Source of the DNA: Pseudoxanthomonas helianthi
GTDB taxonomy: Bacteria > Pseudomonadota > Gammaproteobacteria > Xanthomonadales > Xanthomonadaceae
Reading direction: 5' to 3'
Assembly: GCF_017939625.1 (NCBI RefSeq)
Contig: NZ_JAGKTC010000001.1
Coordinates: 1,226,778-1,290,777, forward strand
Length of the DNA: 64,000 nucleotides
This document shows positions 38,489 to 47,941 of the stretch, one piece after another. A model generated the notes under the pieces. It did no database searches. It had not been told where the DNA came from and saw nothing but the letters and a program-made list of their open reading frames with translations. The position numbers and the translations under genes are program-made. Within the stretch, counting starts at the first letter, position 1; each line of letters starts with the position of its first letter.

Positions 38489-39700
38489 ATGGCCTTCCCA
38501 GCTACCTCCGGCTCCCGGCGCATGCCCTTGGCCGTTTACGCCCTTACTGCCGGCGCCTTCGGCATCGGCACCACCGAATTCGTGATCATGGGCCTGCTGA
38601 TGCAGGTTGCCGCCGACCTGCACGTGTCCATCGCCAGCGCCGGGCTGCTGATTTCCGGTTATGCGCTGGGGGTGTTCGCAGGCGCGCCGTTGCTGACGGC
38701 CGCGACCGGCCGGCTGCCGCGCAAGGCAGTGCTGGTCGCGTTGATGGTGGTATTCACTCTCGGCAATCTCGCCTGTGCGCTGGCGCCGAACTACGAAGTG
38801 CTGATGGCCGCGCGCGTGCTGACCTCGCTGGCCCACGGCACCTTCTTCGGCGTCGGCGCGGTGGTCGCCACCTCGCTGGTCGACGAAGACCGCAAGGCTT
38901 CGGCGATCTCGATCATGTTCACCGGCCTGACCGTGGCCACCCTGCTCGGCGTGCCGGCCGGCGCGTGGCTGGGCCTGCATTACGGCTGGCGGATGACGTT
39001 CTGGGCGGTGGCGGCGATCGGCGTGGTCGCGACCGTGGTGATCGCGACGATGGTGCCGCGCGACCGGGGTACGCGCGAGGCCGGCCGCTTCGGCGACGAA
39101 CTGCGCGCGGTGGCGCGCCCGCCGGTCTTGCTGGGCCTGCTGATGACCGTGCTCGGCTTCGGCGGCATGTTCACCGTCTACACCTTCATCCAGCCGTTGC
39201 TGACCCAAGTCACCGGCTTCGCCGACGCGGCGGTGTCGCCGATCCTGCTGGTGTTCGGCGTGGGCATGATCGTCGGCAACCTGGTCGGTGGACGCTTCGC
39301 CGATCGTGGCCTGGCCAAGGCGCTGCTCGGCACGCTGGCCGCGCTGGCCGTGGTGATGGCGCTGATGGCCTTCGCCCTGCACAGCAAGGTCGCGATGGTG
39401 CTGTTCACCGGCCTGCTCGGCGCGGCTGCGTTCGCCACGGTGTCGCCGCTGCAGTTGTGGGTGCTGCGCAAGGCCGAAGGCGCGCAGAGCCTCGCTTCCA
39501 GCCTGAACATCGGTGCGTTCAACCTGGGCAACGCCTTCGGCGCCTGGCTGGGCGGCGCGGTGATCGCGTCCGGCACCGGCCTGCCGGCGCTGACCTGGGT
39601 GGGCGCCTTGGTGCCCGCGTCCGCGTTGCTGGTCGCGTTGTATGCGATCCGCCGCGAACGGACGCGCGACGAAGTCGCCGTTTGCGCCGACGCGGCCTGA
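38489..39700 (+). CDS. MFS transporter of the DHA1 / AraJ-like group
   Basis: This 403-residue protein has 12 predicted transmembrane helices, beginning [33 protein letters not shown], with the loop motif [13 protein letters not shown] between helices 2 and 3 and the motif C-like [20 protein letters not shown]. Such proteins export sugars or drugs by proton antiport. The ATG at 38489 follows a weak site and gives the conserved start. It is divergent to the LysR gene; dkgB follows after 55 bases. Confidence 0.87.
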   Translation: MAFPATSGSRRMPLAVYALTAGAFGIGTTEFVIMGLLMQVAADLHVSIASAGLLISGYALGVFAGAPLLTAATGRLPRKAVLVALMVVFTLGNLACALAPNYEVLMAARVLTSLAHGTFFGVGAVVATSLVDEDRKASAISIMFTGLTVATLLGVPAGAWLGLHYGWRMTFWAVAAIGVVATVVIATMVPRDRGTREAGRFGDELRAVARPPVLLGLLMTVLGFGGMFTVYTFIQPLLTQVTGFADAAVSPILLVFGVGMIVGNLVGGRFADRGLAKALLGTLAALAVVMALMAFALHSKVAMVLFTGLLGAAAFATVSPLQLWVLRKAEGAQSLASSLNIGAFNLGNAFGAWLGGAVIASGTGLPALTWVGALVPASALLVALYAIRRERTRDEVAVCADAA

Positions 39701-39755
39701 ACCCGGTCTTTCGCAGAATCCATCCAGAACACGCCGTTCGAACCAGGAACCGATC

Positions 39756-40559
39756 ATGTCCATTCCCGACTTCGGCCTCGGCACCTTCCGCCTGAAGGGC
39801 CAAACGGTGATCGACTCGGTGCGCGATGCGCTCGATGTCGGTTATCGCGCCATCGACACCGCGCAGATCTACGACAACGAAGCCGACATCGGCCGGGCCA
39901 TCGCCGAATCCGGCGTGTCGCGCGACGAGCTGTTCCTGACCACCAAGATCTGGATCGACAACCTCGGCAGGGATGCCCTGATCCCGAGCCTGAAGGCCAG
40001 CCTGGACAGGCTGCGCACCGACCGCGTCGACCTGACCCTGATCCACTGGCCCTCTCCCGGCGGTGCGGTGCCGCTGGCCGACACCCTCGAAGCGCTGGCC
40101 GAAGCGCGCGCGCAAGGGCTGACCCAACAGATCGGCGTGTCCAACTTCACCATCGACCTGCTCGGCCAGGCCATCGACATCACCGGTGCAGGCAGTATCG
40201 CGACCAACCAGGTCGAGATCAGCCCCTACCTGCAGAACCGCAAGCTGGCCGCCTACGCGCAGGCGCAAGGCATTCGGCTGACTTCGTACATGACCCTGGC
40301 CTTCGGCAAGGCACTGCAGGATGAAGTCATCCGGGACATCGCGGCGAAACACGGCGCGACGCCGGCGCAAGTCGTGCTGGCATGGGCGTTGCGGCATGGA
40401 TGGGCGGTGATCCCGTCCTCGACCAAGCGCACGAACCTGCAAGGCAACCTCAAGGCGCGCGACCTGCGCCTCGACGACGCGGACCTGGCGCGCATTGCCG
40501 CGCTGGACCGCAACGAGCGCCTGGCCAATCCCGATGGTCTCGCCCCGGCGTGGGACTGA
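39756..40559 (+). CDS. dkgB: Aldo/keto reductase, DkgB-like (2,5-diketo-D-gluconate/methylglyoxal)
   Basis: This 267-residue NADPH-dependent reductase begins [37 protein letters not shown], with the catalytic tetrad as Asp (AIDTAQ), Tyr in QIYDNE, Lys in LTTKIWIDN and His in LIHWPSPGG, and the coenzyme motif [16 protein letters not shown]. coli DkgB reduces 2,5-diketogluconate and methylglyoxal. It is co-directional with the MFS gene and a second reductase, which suggests a small detoxification group under the LysR regulator. Confidence 0.88.
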   Translation: MSIPDFGLGTFRLKGQTVIDSVRDALDVGYRAIDTAQIYDNEADIGRAIAESGVSRDELFLTTKIWIDNLGRDALIPSLKASLDRLRTDRVDLTLIHWPSPGGAVPLADTLEALAEARAQGLTQQIGVSNFTIDLLGQAIDITGAGSIATNQVEISPYLQNRKLAAYAQAQGIRLTSYMTLAFGKALQDEVIRDIAAKHGATPAQVVLAWALRHGWAVIPSSTKRTNLQGNLKARDLRLDDADLARIAALDRNERLANPDGLAPAWD

Positions 40560-40616
40560 CGCGGGCGCTGCGGCACCGAACCCCCTGATTTCCCCTTGTT
40601 GAAGGAAGGCTCACCA

Positions 40617-41663
40617 ATGGAAACCCGTTTTCTCGGCGCATCCGGCCTGAAAGTGCCGGCGCTCGGCTTCGGCGTCGGCACTTTCGGCGGCAAGGGGCCG
40701 CTGTTCTCCGCGTGGGGCAACATCGACGTGGACGAGGCGCGACGCCTGATCGATATCTGCCTCGACGCCGGGGTCAACTTCTTCGACACCGCCGACGTCT
40801 ATTCCGAGGGCGCTTCGGAGGAAATCCTCGGCGCCGCATTGAAAGGCCGCCGCGACCGCGCACTGATTTCGACCAAGACCGCGTTGCGGTTGGGCGACGG
40901 CCCCAACGACGTGGGCACTTCGCGCCTGCGCCTGCCGAAGGCGGTGGACGCGTCGCTGCGCCGACTTGGCACCGACTACATCGACCTGCTGCAGTTGCAC
41001 GCCTTCGATGCGCACACGCCGGTCGAGGAAACCCTGTCCGCGCTCGACGATCTGGTCCGCGCCGGCAAGGTGCGCTACGTCGGTGCGTCGAATTTCTCCG
41101 GCTGGCAACTGATGAAATCGCTGGCCGTCGCCGACCGGCGCGGCCATCCGCGCTACGTCGCCAACCAGGCGTACTACTCGCTGATCGGCCGCGACTACGA
41201 ATGGGAACTGATGCCGCTGGGCCTGGACCAGGGCGTCGGCGCGGTGGTGTGGAGTCCGCTGGGCTGGGGTCGCCTGACCGGCAAGATCCGTCGCGGCCAG
41301 CCGCTGCCGCCGAACAGCCGCCTGCACGACACCGCCGGCTTCGCCCCGCCGGTCGACGAGGAACGCCTGTATCGTGTGGTCGATGCGCTGGACGAGATCG
41401 CGGCGGAAACCGGCAAGAGCATCCCGCAGATCGCGTTGAACTGGTTGCTGCAACGACCGACGGTTTCGACGGTGCTGATCGGCGCGCGCAACGAGGAACA
41501 GTTGCGGCAGAACCTCGGCGCGGCCGGCTGGAACCTCGATGCCGCGCAGGTCGCGCGGCTCGATGCGGCCAGCGCGGTCATGCCGCCGTCGCCTTATTAC
41601 CCGTACTGGAACGGCATGTTCACCGAGCTGGCGCCGCCGCCGGTCTCCGTCGCGGGACTATAG
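40617..41663 (+). CDS. Aldo/keto reductase family protein
   Basis: This 348-residue reductase has the AKR start METRFLGASGLKVPALGFGVGTFGG, catalytic DTADVYSEG, STKTALRLG, LQLHAFDAHTPVEETLSALDDLVRAGKVRYVGASN and the C-terminal coenzyme-binding region (TVSTVLIGARNEEQL). It is of the AKR type with longer loops, similar to YajO/IolS proteins. The start has a GAAGGAAGG site. It is the second reductase in the row and ends 20 bases before the convergent esterase gene. Confidence 0.87.
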   Translation: METRFLGASGLKVPALGFGVGTFGGKGPLFSAWGNIDVDEARRLIDICLDAGVNFFDTADVYSEGASEEILGAALKGRRDRALISTKTALRLGDGPNDVGTSRLRLPKAVDASLRRLGTDYIDLLQLHAFDAHTPVEETLSALDDLVRAGKVRYVGASNFSGWQLMKSLAVADRRGHPRYVANQAYYSLIGRDYEWELMPLGLDQGVGAVVWSPLGWGRLTGKIRRGQPLPPNSRLHDTAGFAPPVDEERLYRVVDALDEIAAETGKSIPQIALNWLLQRPTVSTVLIGARNEEQLRQNLGAAGWNLDAAQVARLDAASAVMPPSPYYPYWNGMFTELAPPPVSVAGL

Positions 41664-41682
41664 CGCGCCGGTCTCGCGGCGG

Positions 41683-42606
41683 TCAGCGAACCAGCCCGTC
41701 GATGTAGGCGCCCACGTCGTCGGTATAGGCCGACGGCGTGCCGAGATCGTGGTTGATTGCGCCGTGGTCCAGCGGTTCGGGCAGCACCCGCATCGCGACG
41801 CCGAGCGATGCGCCTCTTCGCGCGAACTTGCGGCCTTCCTCGCACGGCGAAGTCGGGAAGCGGCGTTCGCTGGAGCAGACGATCAGCATCGGCAACGCAT
41901 CGCGGCTAAGCCGATGTTGCGGCGACGTGGCGATCCAATACTTTTCATCGGTGCCGAAGGCGTTGCGATACAGCCGCGGCACGCGGGGTTGCGACATCAG
42001 CGCCGGCACGTCGAGCGCACCGCTGTCCAGCGACACCACCCCGCGCGGTCGTTGCGCGCCGGCCTCGGCCAGCATGCGCGGATCGGCGCCGAGCAGCGCG
42101 ACCAAGTGCGCACCGGCGGAATGGCCCATCAGCACGAAGCGCTTCGCGTCGATTTTCCATTCGGTCGCATGCGATTGTGCAGTGGCGACCGCACGGGCCA
42201 CATCGCGCGCCTGTTCCAGCGGCATCGCGGCGGGCAGCATCCGGTAGTTCGCCGAGACTACCGCGTAACCCTTCGGCAGCCAGTACGCCAGCTTGTTCGC
42301 GGTTCCCGGGTTGGTCTTGTCGCCATTGGCCCAGCCGCCGCCATGCACGTAGAACACGACCGGCGCGTTCCTCGGGTTCGCGGGCAGGTAGATATCGAAA
42401 CGCTGTGCCGGATCCGCGCCGTAGGCCACGTTGCGGATCGCCATCGCGCCCGCGGGCAGCGCGACCGGACGTTCCTGCCGGCTCGCTTCGCGCAGGCGTT
42501 CGAAGCGTGCGCGCAGACCCTGCGCATCGGCCGCCTGCGCGGCGAGCAATGACGCCGCGAGCGGCAGGCACAGGCACAACAAGCGCGGAATGTGTCGCGG
42601 ATCCAT
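41683..42606 (-). CDS. Exported alpha/beta hydrolase (esterase/lipase, BD-FAE type)
   Basis: This 307-residue protein has a signal peptide (RLLCLCLPLAASLLAAQAADA), the oxyanion motif YVHGGGWANGDK, the nucleophile MGHSAGAHLVALLG and the catalytic DHGAINHDLG near the C-terminus, the pattern of carboxylesterases of the HSL/BD-FAE group. The ATG at 42606 gives the signal peptide start; a longer reading upstream enters the promoter region and is rejected. It is convergent with the aldo/keto reductase gene and lies divergent from the nrdA riboswitch region. Confidence 0.86.
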   Translation of the reverse strand: MDPRHIPRLLCLCLPLAASLLAAQAADAQGLRARFERLREASRQERPVALPAGAMAIRNVAYGADPAQRFDIYLPANPRNAPVVFYVHGGGWANGDKTNPGTANKLAYWLPKGYAVVSANYRMLPAAMPLEQARDVARAVATAQSHATEWKIDAKRFVLMGHSAGAHLVALLGADPRMLAEAGAQRPRGVVSLDSGALDVPALMSQPRVPRLYRNAFGTDEKYWIATSPQHRLSRDALPMLIVCSSERRFPTSPCEEGRKFARRGASLGVAMRVLPEPLDHGAINHDLGTPSAYTDDVGAYIDGLVR

Positions 42607-42754
42607 CGATGCGGCTCCAGGTCGGGTGGCGTGGCAGGCAACGCAGGCGCGCATCGGGCGATGACGGCGGAAGGCGTGTGACAGCCAGTTCGTTCCGCTG
42701 CGCTTCAGCCGCGACCGCCGGCGACGGCCGAAACGCCGCATCCACGATGTTGTA

Positions 42755-42784
42755 TTGACGGATCCGCGATGCCCCACTATGTTG
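42755..42784 (+). promoter_or_regulatory. Promoter of the riboswitch-nrd transcript
   Basis: TTGACG (42755-42760) and TATGTT (42779-42784) are separated by 18 bases, six bases before the cobalamin riboswitch begins. This fits transcription starting at about 42790. Confidence 0.5.
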
Positions 42785-42789
42785 TGGTC

Positions 42790-42965
42790 GTCGGTTCCTT
42801 CCGCCGCAAGCGGAAGGATCAAAAGGGAAGCCGGTCGAATGCCGGCACTGCCCCGCAGCGGTAGGTGGAAACGAACCCGTCATTGGCACTGAGGCGAGCC
42901 TCGGGAAGCGACGGGCTAGGAGGAAGCGAGGCTTCCGCGTCCACAAGTCCGAAGACCTGCCGACA
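42790..42965 (+). promoter_or_regulatory. Cobalamin (adenosylcobalamin) riboswitch ahead of nrdA
   Basis: The leader shows the class signature in order: a 5' paired stem (TTCCTTCCGCC and GGCGGAAGGA-like segments), AAAAGGGAAGCCGGT, the core GCACTGCCCCGCAGCGGTA (42845-42863), AACCCGTCATTGG, and the B12 box AGTCCGAAGACCTGCC (42946-42961). It ends about 186 bases before the nrdA ATG, with GC-rich sequence between that could form the expression platform. By known logic, bound B12 should lower nrdA-nrdB expression. Confidence 0.93.
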
Positions 42966-43151
42966 GCCGCGCGCAGCACGCCGCGCGGTGCCGGCCGCGG
43001 AATCTCCGGGGGGAGATGGCTGGCGAAGCAGGCCGGCCGCGTCCGTTCGCGCGTCTCCGCCCCTGCGACGCCGCTTTCCCATCCTGCGACGCATCCACGG
43101 CCCTCCACGGCCTGCGAGGGACGGCCGCCAGTGCGTCCGCATGGAGGAAAC

Positions 43152-45575
43152 ATGAGCCAGACCGAGACCCTCGTCGCCGACGAGGCCGCAGCAGCGTCGA
43201 CCAACCACGCCTTCGCGCTGACCCCGCCGCCGGCCAACCTGGCGATGCACGTGACCAAGCGCAACGGCCAGCGCGAACTGGTCGACCTGAACAAGATCGT
43301 GCGCGCGGTGCTGCGCTGTTGCGATGGCCTGCACGCGGTCGATCCGATGCGCGTGGCCACGCGCACCATCTCCGGCCTGTACGACGGCGCCAGCACGCGC
43401 GAGCTGGACGAGCTGTCGATCCGCACCGCCGCGCTGCTGACCGCCGAGGAACCCGAGTACAGCCGCCTCGCCGCGCGCCTGCTGGCAGGCGTGATCGCCA
43501 AGGAAGTGGCGGGGCAGGAAATCCACGCGTTCTCGCAATCGGTCGCGCGCGGCCACGATGTCGGCCTGATCAACGAGCGCCTGCTCGGCTTCGTTCAGGC
43601 CAACGCTCGCAAGCTCAACGATGCGCTGGATCCGTCGCTGGACGGGCACTTCGACTACTTCGGCCTGCGCACGCTGTACGACCGCTACCTGCTGCGCCAT
43701 CCGCATACGCGCAAGGCCATCGAGACCCCGCAGCAGTTCTTCCTGCGCATCGCCTGCGCGTTGAGCGAGGACGTGCCCGAAGCGCTGGCGCTGTACCGGC
43801 GCATGGCCAACCTCGAATACCTGCCCTCGTCGCCGACCCTGTTCAACAGCGGCACCACCCACGAGCAGCTTTCGTCGTGCTTCCTGCTGGATTCGCCGCA
43901 GGATTCGCTGGAGTCGATCTACGCCAAGTACGGCGACATCGCCCAGCTTTCCAAGTTCAGCGGCGGCATCGGCGTCAGCTACACGCGGGTGCGCTCGCGC
44001 GGCTCGCTGATCAAGTCGACCAACGGCCACAGCAACGGCATCGTGCCGTGGTTGAAGACCCTGGATTCGTCGGTCGCCGCGGTCAACCAGGGCGGCAAGC
44101 GCAAGGGCGCGGCCTGCGTGTACCTGGAGCCGTGGCATGCCGACGTCGAGGAATTCCTCGAACTGCGCGACAACACCGGCGACGAGGCGCGGCGCACGCA
44201 CAACCTCAACTTGGCCAACTGGGTGCCGGACCTGTTCATGAAGCGGGTGGAAACCGACGGCGACTGGTCGCTGTTCGATCCGCGCATCGTGCCGGAATTC
44301 ACCGATCTGTACGGCGAGGCGTTCGAGCGCGCCTACGAACAGGCCGAGGCGCAGGGCAAGGCGGTCAAGTCGATCAAGGCGCGCGAGCTGTACGCACGGA
44401 TGATGCGCACGCTGGCACAGACCGGCAACGGCTGGATGACCTTCAAGGACAAATGCAACCAGGCCAGCAACCAGACCGCGAAGGCCGGCAACGTCATCCA
44501 CCTGTCCAACCTGTGCACCGAGATCCTCGAGATCACTTCCGCCGAGGAAACCGCGGTGTGCAACCTCGGTTCGATCAACCTGGCGCGGCATTTCGACGCC
44601 GACGGCGAATTCGATTTCGAACAACTGGCCGAAACCGTGCGCCTGGCCGTGCGCCAGCTCGACCGGGTCATCGACCTGAACTTCTACCCGATCGAATCCG
44701 CGCGCCGCGGCAACCTGCGCTGGCGCCCGGTCGGGCTGGGCTGCATGGGCTTGCAGGATGTGTTCTTCAAGCTGCGCCTACCATTCGACGGCGATGCCGC
44801 GCGCGCGCTGTCGAAGCGCATCGCCGAGACGATCTATTTCCATGCGCTGGAAACTTCGTGCGAACTGGCGCAGGAACGTGGCCGGCATCCGTCGTTCGCC
44901 GACACGCGCGCGGCCAGCGGCGAGTTGCAGTTCGACGCCTGGAACGTGACGCCGCAGCATCCCGAACGCTGGGATGTCCTGCGCGAGCGGATCAGGCAGC
45001 ACGGCCTGCGCAACTCGCTGCTGGTCGCCATCGCCCCGACCGCGACCATCGCTTCTATCGCCGGTTGTTACGAATGCGTCGAGCCGCAGGTCAGCAACCT
45101 GTTCAAGCGCGAGACCCTGTCGGGCGACTTCCTGCAGGTCAACCGCCACCTGGTCGAGGAGCTGAAGAAGCTCGGCCTGTGGACGCCGGAAATGCGCGAC
45201 GCGATCAAACTGGTCGAAGGCTCGGTCCAGGGCCTCGCGCAGATCCCGGCAACGCTGCGCCAGGTCTACCGCACCGCCTGGGAAATCCCGATGCGCTCGC
45301 TGATCGACATGGCCGCCGATCGCGGCGCGTTCATCGACCAGTCGGCCTCACTGAATCTTTTCATGGAAAGCCCCAGCATCGGCGCGATGTCGTCGATGTA
45401 CATGTACGCGTGGAAGCAGGGCATCAAGACCACCTACTACCTGCGTTCGCGTCCGGCGACCAAGATCGCAAAGGCCACGGTGGGCAACACCGCGGCGGCC
45501 AGGCCGGAATACACGCCGAGCGAGGCCGTCGCCTGTTCCCTCGAGAACCCGGAGGCCTGCGAAGCCTGCCAATGA
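43152..45575 (+). CDS. nrdA: Class I ribonucleotide reductase large (alpha) subunit
   Basis: NrdA reduces ribonucleoside diphosphates using a radical from NrdB. The 807-residue product has the N-terminal ATP-cone (HVTKRNGQRELVDLNKIVRAVLRC), the SPTLFNSGTTHEQLSSCFLL segment with an active-site Cys, NLCTEILE, and the C-terminal redox pair Cys803/Cys806 in ENPEACEACQ. The ATG at 43152 has a GGAGGAAA site. A cobalamin riboswitch lies upstream, a small KTSC-like gene follows 24 bases later, and nrdB comes next, so they probably form one unit. Confidence 0.96.
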   Translation: MSQTETLVADEAAAASTNHAFALTPPPANLAMHVTKRNGQRELVDLNKIVRAVLRCCDGLHAVDPMRVATRTISGLYDGASTRELDELSIRTAALLTAEEPEYSRLAARLLAGVIAKEVAGQEIHAFSQSVARGHDVGLINERLLGFVQANARKLNDALDPSLDGHFDYFGLRTLYDRYLLRHPHTRKAIETPQQFFLRIACALSEDVPEALALYRRMANLEYLPSSPTLFNSGTTHEQLSSCFLLDSPQDSLESIYAKYGDIAQLSKFSGGIGVSYTRVRSRGSLIKSTNGHSNGIVPWLKTLDSSVAAVNQGGKRKGAACVYLEPWHADVEEFLELRDNTGDEARRTHNLNLANWVPDLFMKRVETDGDWSLFDPRIVPEFTDLYGEAFERAYEQAEAQGKAVKSIKARELYARMMRTLAQTGNGWMTFKDKCNQASNQTAKAGNVIHLSNLCTEILEITSAEETAVCNLGSINLARHFDADGEFDFEQLAETVRLAVRQLDRVIDLNFYPIESARRGNLRWRPVGLGCMGLQDVFFKLRLPFDGDAARALSKRIAETIYFHALETSCELAQERGRHPSFADTRAASGELQFDAWNVTPQHPERWDVLRERIRQHGLRNSLLVAIAPTATIASIAGCYECVEPQVSNLFKRETLSGDFLQVNRHLVEELKKLGLWTPEMRDAIKLVEGSVQGLAQIPATLRQVYRTAWEIPMRSLIDMAADRGAFIDQSASLNLFMESPSIGAMSSMYMYAWKQGIKTTYYLRSRPATKIAKATVGNTAAARPEYTPSEAVACSLENPEACEACQ

Positions 45576-45599
45576 GGCGCAAGCGCGCCGGGAGCGACG

Positions 45600-45821
45600 A
45601 TGCAGCGGTACCTCAACCTGAGCGGCGATTCCGGCGTGGAGGCCTACGGCCTGCGCGAGGACGCGATCCTGGTGAGGTTCCGCGGCTCCGACCGCATTTA
45701 TGTGTACAGCCACGCCAGTGCCGGCCCCGCCCATGTCGCCCGCATGAAACGGCTGGCGCAGGCCGGCAAGGGCCTGAGCACCTACATCAGCCGGCGCGTG
45801 CACGACCGCTACGAACGCTAG
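45600..45821 (+). CDS. Small KTSC-like protein between nrdA and nrdB
   Basis: This 73-residue protein (MQRYLNLSGDSGVEAYGLR at its start) has the beta-rich pattern of KTSC domains: AILVRFRGSDRIYVY as paired strands, then a helical LAQAGKGLSTYISRRVHDRY that resembles the lysyl-tRNA synthetase C-terminal type ending. KTSC proteins are small and mostly uncharacterised. The position inside the RNR operon, 24 bases after nrdA and 117 before nrdB, suggests co-expression. The link to RNR activity is inference. Confidence 0.75.
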   Translation: MQRYLNLSGDSGVEAYGLREDAILVRFRGSDRIYVYSHASAGPAHVARMKRLAQAGKGLSTYISRRVHDRYER

Positions 45822-45938
45822 AACACCACGGTCCGCCGGATGCGGAGACAGGGACAGGACGTCCCGGCGCAGGGACGCGCCGATTCCATCCATCCGCCCT
45901 CCCGCAACGGAGGCACGCAAAGCCCACCGGGAATCCAC

Positions 45939-46958
45939 ATGTCCGCCCACAACCGCCAGCTGTTGCTCGACCCCGGCTTCGAACTGACCCTGCGCCCGAT
46001 GCGCTACCCGCAGTTCTACGAGATGTACCGCAACGCCATCCGCAACACGTGGACGGTGGAAGAAGTCGATTTCTCGCTGGACCTCAACGACCTGAAGCAC
46101 AAGTTCGGCCCCGCCGAGCGCCACCTGATCGAGCGCCTGGTCGCGTTCTTCGCCACCGGGGATTCGATCGTGTCGAACAACCTGGTGCTGAACCTGTACC
46201 GCCACGTCAACGCGCCCGAGGCGCGCATGTACCTGTCGCGGCAGCTGTACGAGGAAGCGCTGCACGTGCAGTTCTACCTGACCCTGCTCGATACCTACCT
46301 GCCCGACCCGAACGAGCGCGCCAAGGCCTTCGCCGCGGTCGACAACATCCCGTCGATCAAGCGCAAGGCGGACTTCTGCTTCAAGTGGATGGATTCGGTG
46401 CACGGCCTGCACAGGATCGAGACGCGCGAGCAGCGCCGGCAGTTCCTGCTCAACCTGGTCTGCTTCGCCGCGTGCATCGAAGGCCTGTTCTTCTTCGGCG
46501 CCTTCGCCTACGTGTACTACCTGCGCTCGCGCGGCCTGCTGCACGGGCTGGCCAGCGGCACCAACTGGGTATTCCGCGACGAGAGCTGCCACATGGCCTT
46601 CGCCTTCGAGGTGATCCGCACCGCGCGCGAGGAAGAGCCGGAACTGGTCGACGCCGGGTTCGCCGCGCAGGTCGCGCAGATGTTGCGCGAGGCAGTGGAC
46701 TGCGAGCACGCCTTCGCCGAGGACACCCTGTCCGGCGGCGTCGCCGGCTTGTCGCTGAAGGACATGCGCCAGTACCTGGAGTACTGCGCCGACCAGCGCC
46801 TCGCCCAACTCGGCTTCGCCCGCGAATTCGGCGCGAGCAATCCGTTCCCGTTCATGGACCTGCAGGACGTGCAGGAGCTGACCAACTTCTTCGAACGCCG
46901 CGTATCGGCCTACCAGGTCGGCGTGGAGGGAGAAGTCGGTTTCGACCACGCGTTCTAG
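45939..46958 (+). CDS. nrdB: Class I ribonucleotide reductase small (beta) subunit
   Basis: NrdB is the ferritin-like subunit that holds the dimetal centre and the tyrosyl radical. The 339-residue product has the metal-ligand helices NTWTVEEVDFSLDLNDLKHKF, EEALHVQFYLTLLDTY and RDESCHMAFAFEV, and the segment FAACIEGLFFFGAFAYVYYL that carries part of the radical path. The ATG at 45939 gives the conserved start (MSAHNRQLLLDPGFELTLRPMRYPQ). It completes the RNR with NrdA and is followed by a palindromic repeat. Confidence 0.95.
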   Translation: MSAHNRQLLLDPGFELTLRPMRYPQFYEMYRNAIRNTWTVEEVDFSLDLNDLKHKFGPAERHLIERLVAFFATGDSIVSNNLVLNLYRHVNAPEARMYLSRQLYEEALHVQFYLTLLDTYLPDPNERAKAFAAVDNIPSIKRKADFCFKWMDSVHGLHRIETREQRRQFLLNLVCFAACIEGLFFFGAFAYVYYLRSRGLLHGLASGTNWVFRDESCHMAFAFEVIRTAREEEPELVDAGFAAQVAQMLREAVDCEHAFAEDTLSGGVAGLSLKDMRQYLEYCADQRLAQLGFAREFGASNPFPFMDLQDVQELTNFFERRVSAYQVGVEGEVGFDHAF

Positions 46959-46982
46959 CGAAGGCCTTAACTGGCCCGCTCC

Positions 46983-47046
46983 TGTCATTCCGGGCGCAGC
47001 GAGGGATCTCGAGGAAGGCAGATCGCTCGCTGCGCTCGGGATGACA
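46983..47046. repeat. Inverted repeat of the TGTCATTCCGG...GGGATGACA type
   Basis: Two arms of 21 bases (46983-47003 and 47026-47046) are inverted copies with 19 matches, separated by 22 bases. It lies 24 bases after nrdB and could act as a transcript end. Confidence 0.65.
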
Positions 47047-47111
47047 ATCGAAACATCCGAAGGTCGTCCAGCTTGCGCTAGCATCGCCGCACGCTTCCGC
47101 CGGAGTTCGCC

Positions 47112-47864
47112 GTGACCGCGTCCTACCACATCATCGGCAACTACCTGTCGCCCTACGTGCGCAAGGTATTGGTCGTGCTGGAAACCAAAGGACTGGCCTA
47201 CACCATCGACCCGATCGCGCCCTTCGTCGGCAACGATCGCTTCGGCGAGTTGAGTCCGCTGCGGCGCATCCCGGTGCTGGTCGAGGGCGACCGCGTGCTC
47301 AACGACTCGTCGGTGATCTGCCAGTACCTGGAGGAACGCCATCCGCAGCCGGCGCTGTACCCGGCCGACCTGTGGCAGCGCGCGCAGGCGCGCTGGTTGG
47401 AGGAATACGCCGATTCCTACTTGGGCGATGTGGTGATCTGGGGCATGTTCTACCAGAAGGGAGTCAAGCGCTTCCTGTTCGGCGAGGCCACCAACGACGC
47501 CGTCGTGCAGCGCGCGCGCGACGAGCAGATGCCGATAGCGCTGGATTATCTGGAGTCGCAGCTACCCGCGGACGGCTTCCTGTTCGGCGAATTCGGCATC
47601 GCCGACATCGCCATCGGCAGCTTCTTCCGCAACGTCGCCTTCGTCCGCTATGCCGTCGACGCCGCGCGCTGGCCGAAGACCGCCGCCTACGTCGAACGCG
47701 TGCTGGCCCGGCCGGCGTTCACCCGACTGGCGGCTTTCGAAGAGCCCATGCTGCGCACCCCGATTGCGGAGCAGCGCGCGGTGCTGGCCGGGCTCGGCGC
47801 GCCGCTCGCGGCGGAAACCTTGGGCACGAACGTCGCACGGCGCGGCTTGATGCGGCTGGAGTGA
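47112..47864 (+). CDS. Glutathione S-transferase family protein
   Basis: This 250-residue protein has the thioredoxin-like N-terminal domain (YHIIGNYLSPYVRKVLVVLETKGLAY, with the glutathione-site PVLVEGDRVLNDSSVICQYLEE) and the helical C-terminal domain with GEFGIADIAIGSFFRN. The start is GTG at 47112. It is longer at the C-terminus than most bacterial GSTs by about 30 residues. The substrate is unknown; no partner genes are nearby. Confidence 0.85.
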   Translation: MTASYHIIGNYLSPYVRKVLVVLETKGLAYTIDPIAPFVGNDRFGELSPLRRIPVLVEGDRVLNDSSVICQYLEERHPQPALYPADLWQRAQARWLEEYADSYLGDVVIWGMFYQKGVKRFLFGEATNDAVVQRARDEQMPIALDYLESQLPADGFLFGEFGIADIAIGSFFRNVAFVRYAVDAARWPKTAAYVERVLARPAFTRLAAFEEPMLRTPIAEQRAVLAGLGAPLAAETLGTNVARRGLMRLE

Positions 47865-47941
47865 TCCCGGATTGGAGCAGTTGCTCCAGCCGGCGCGGTT
47901 AGCGTGGACCCGGGAGGGTCTCAATCGGAGAATCCGTTCCC

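Noticed and set aside
43016-47044. Plus-strand frame of 1342 codons through nrdA and nrdB
   Set aside because: It runs out of phase with both genes and is Arg/Pro/Ala-rich shadow translation.
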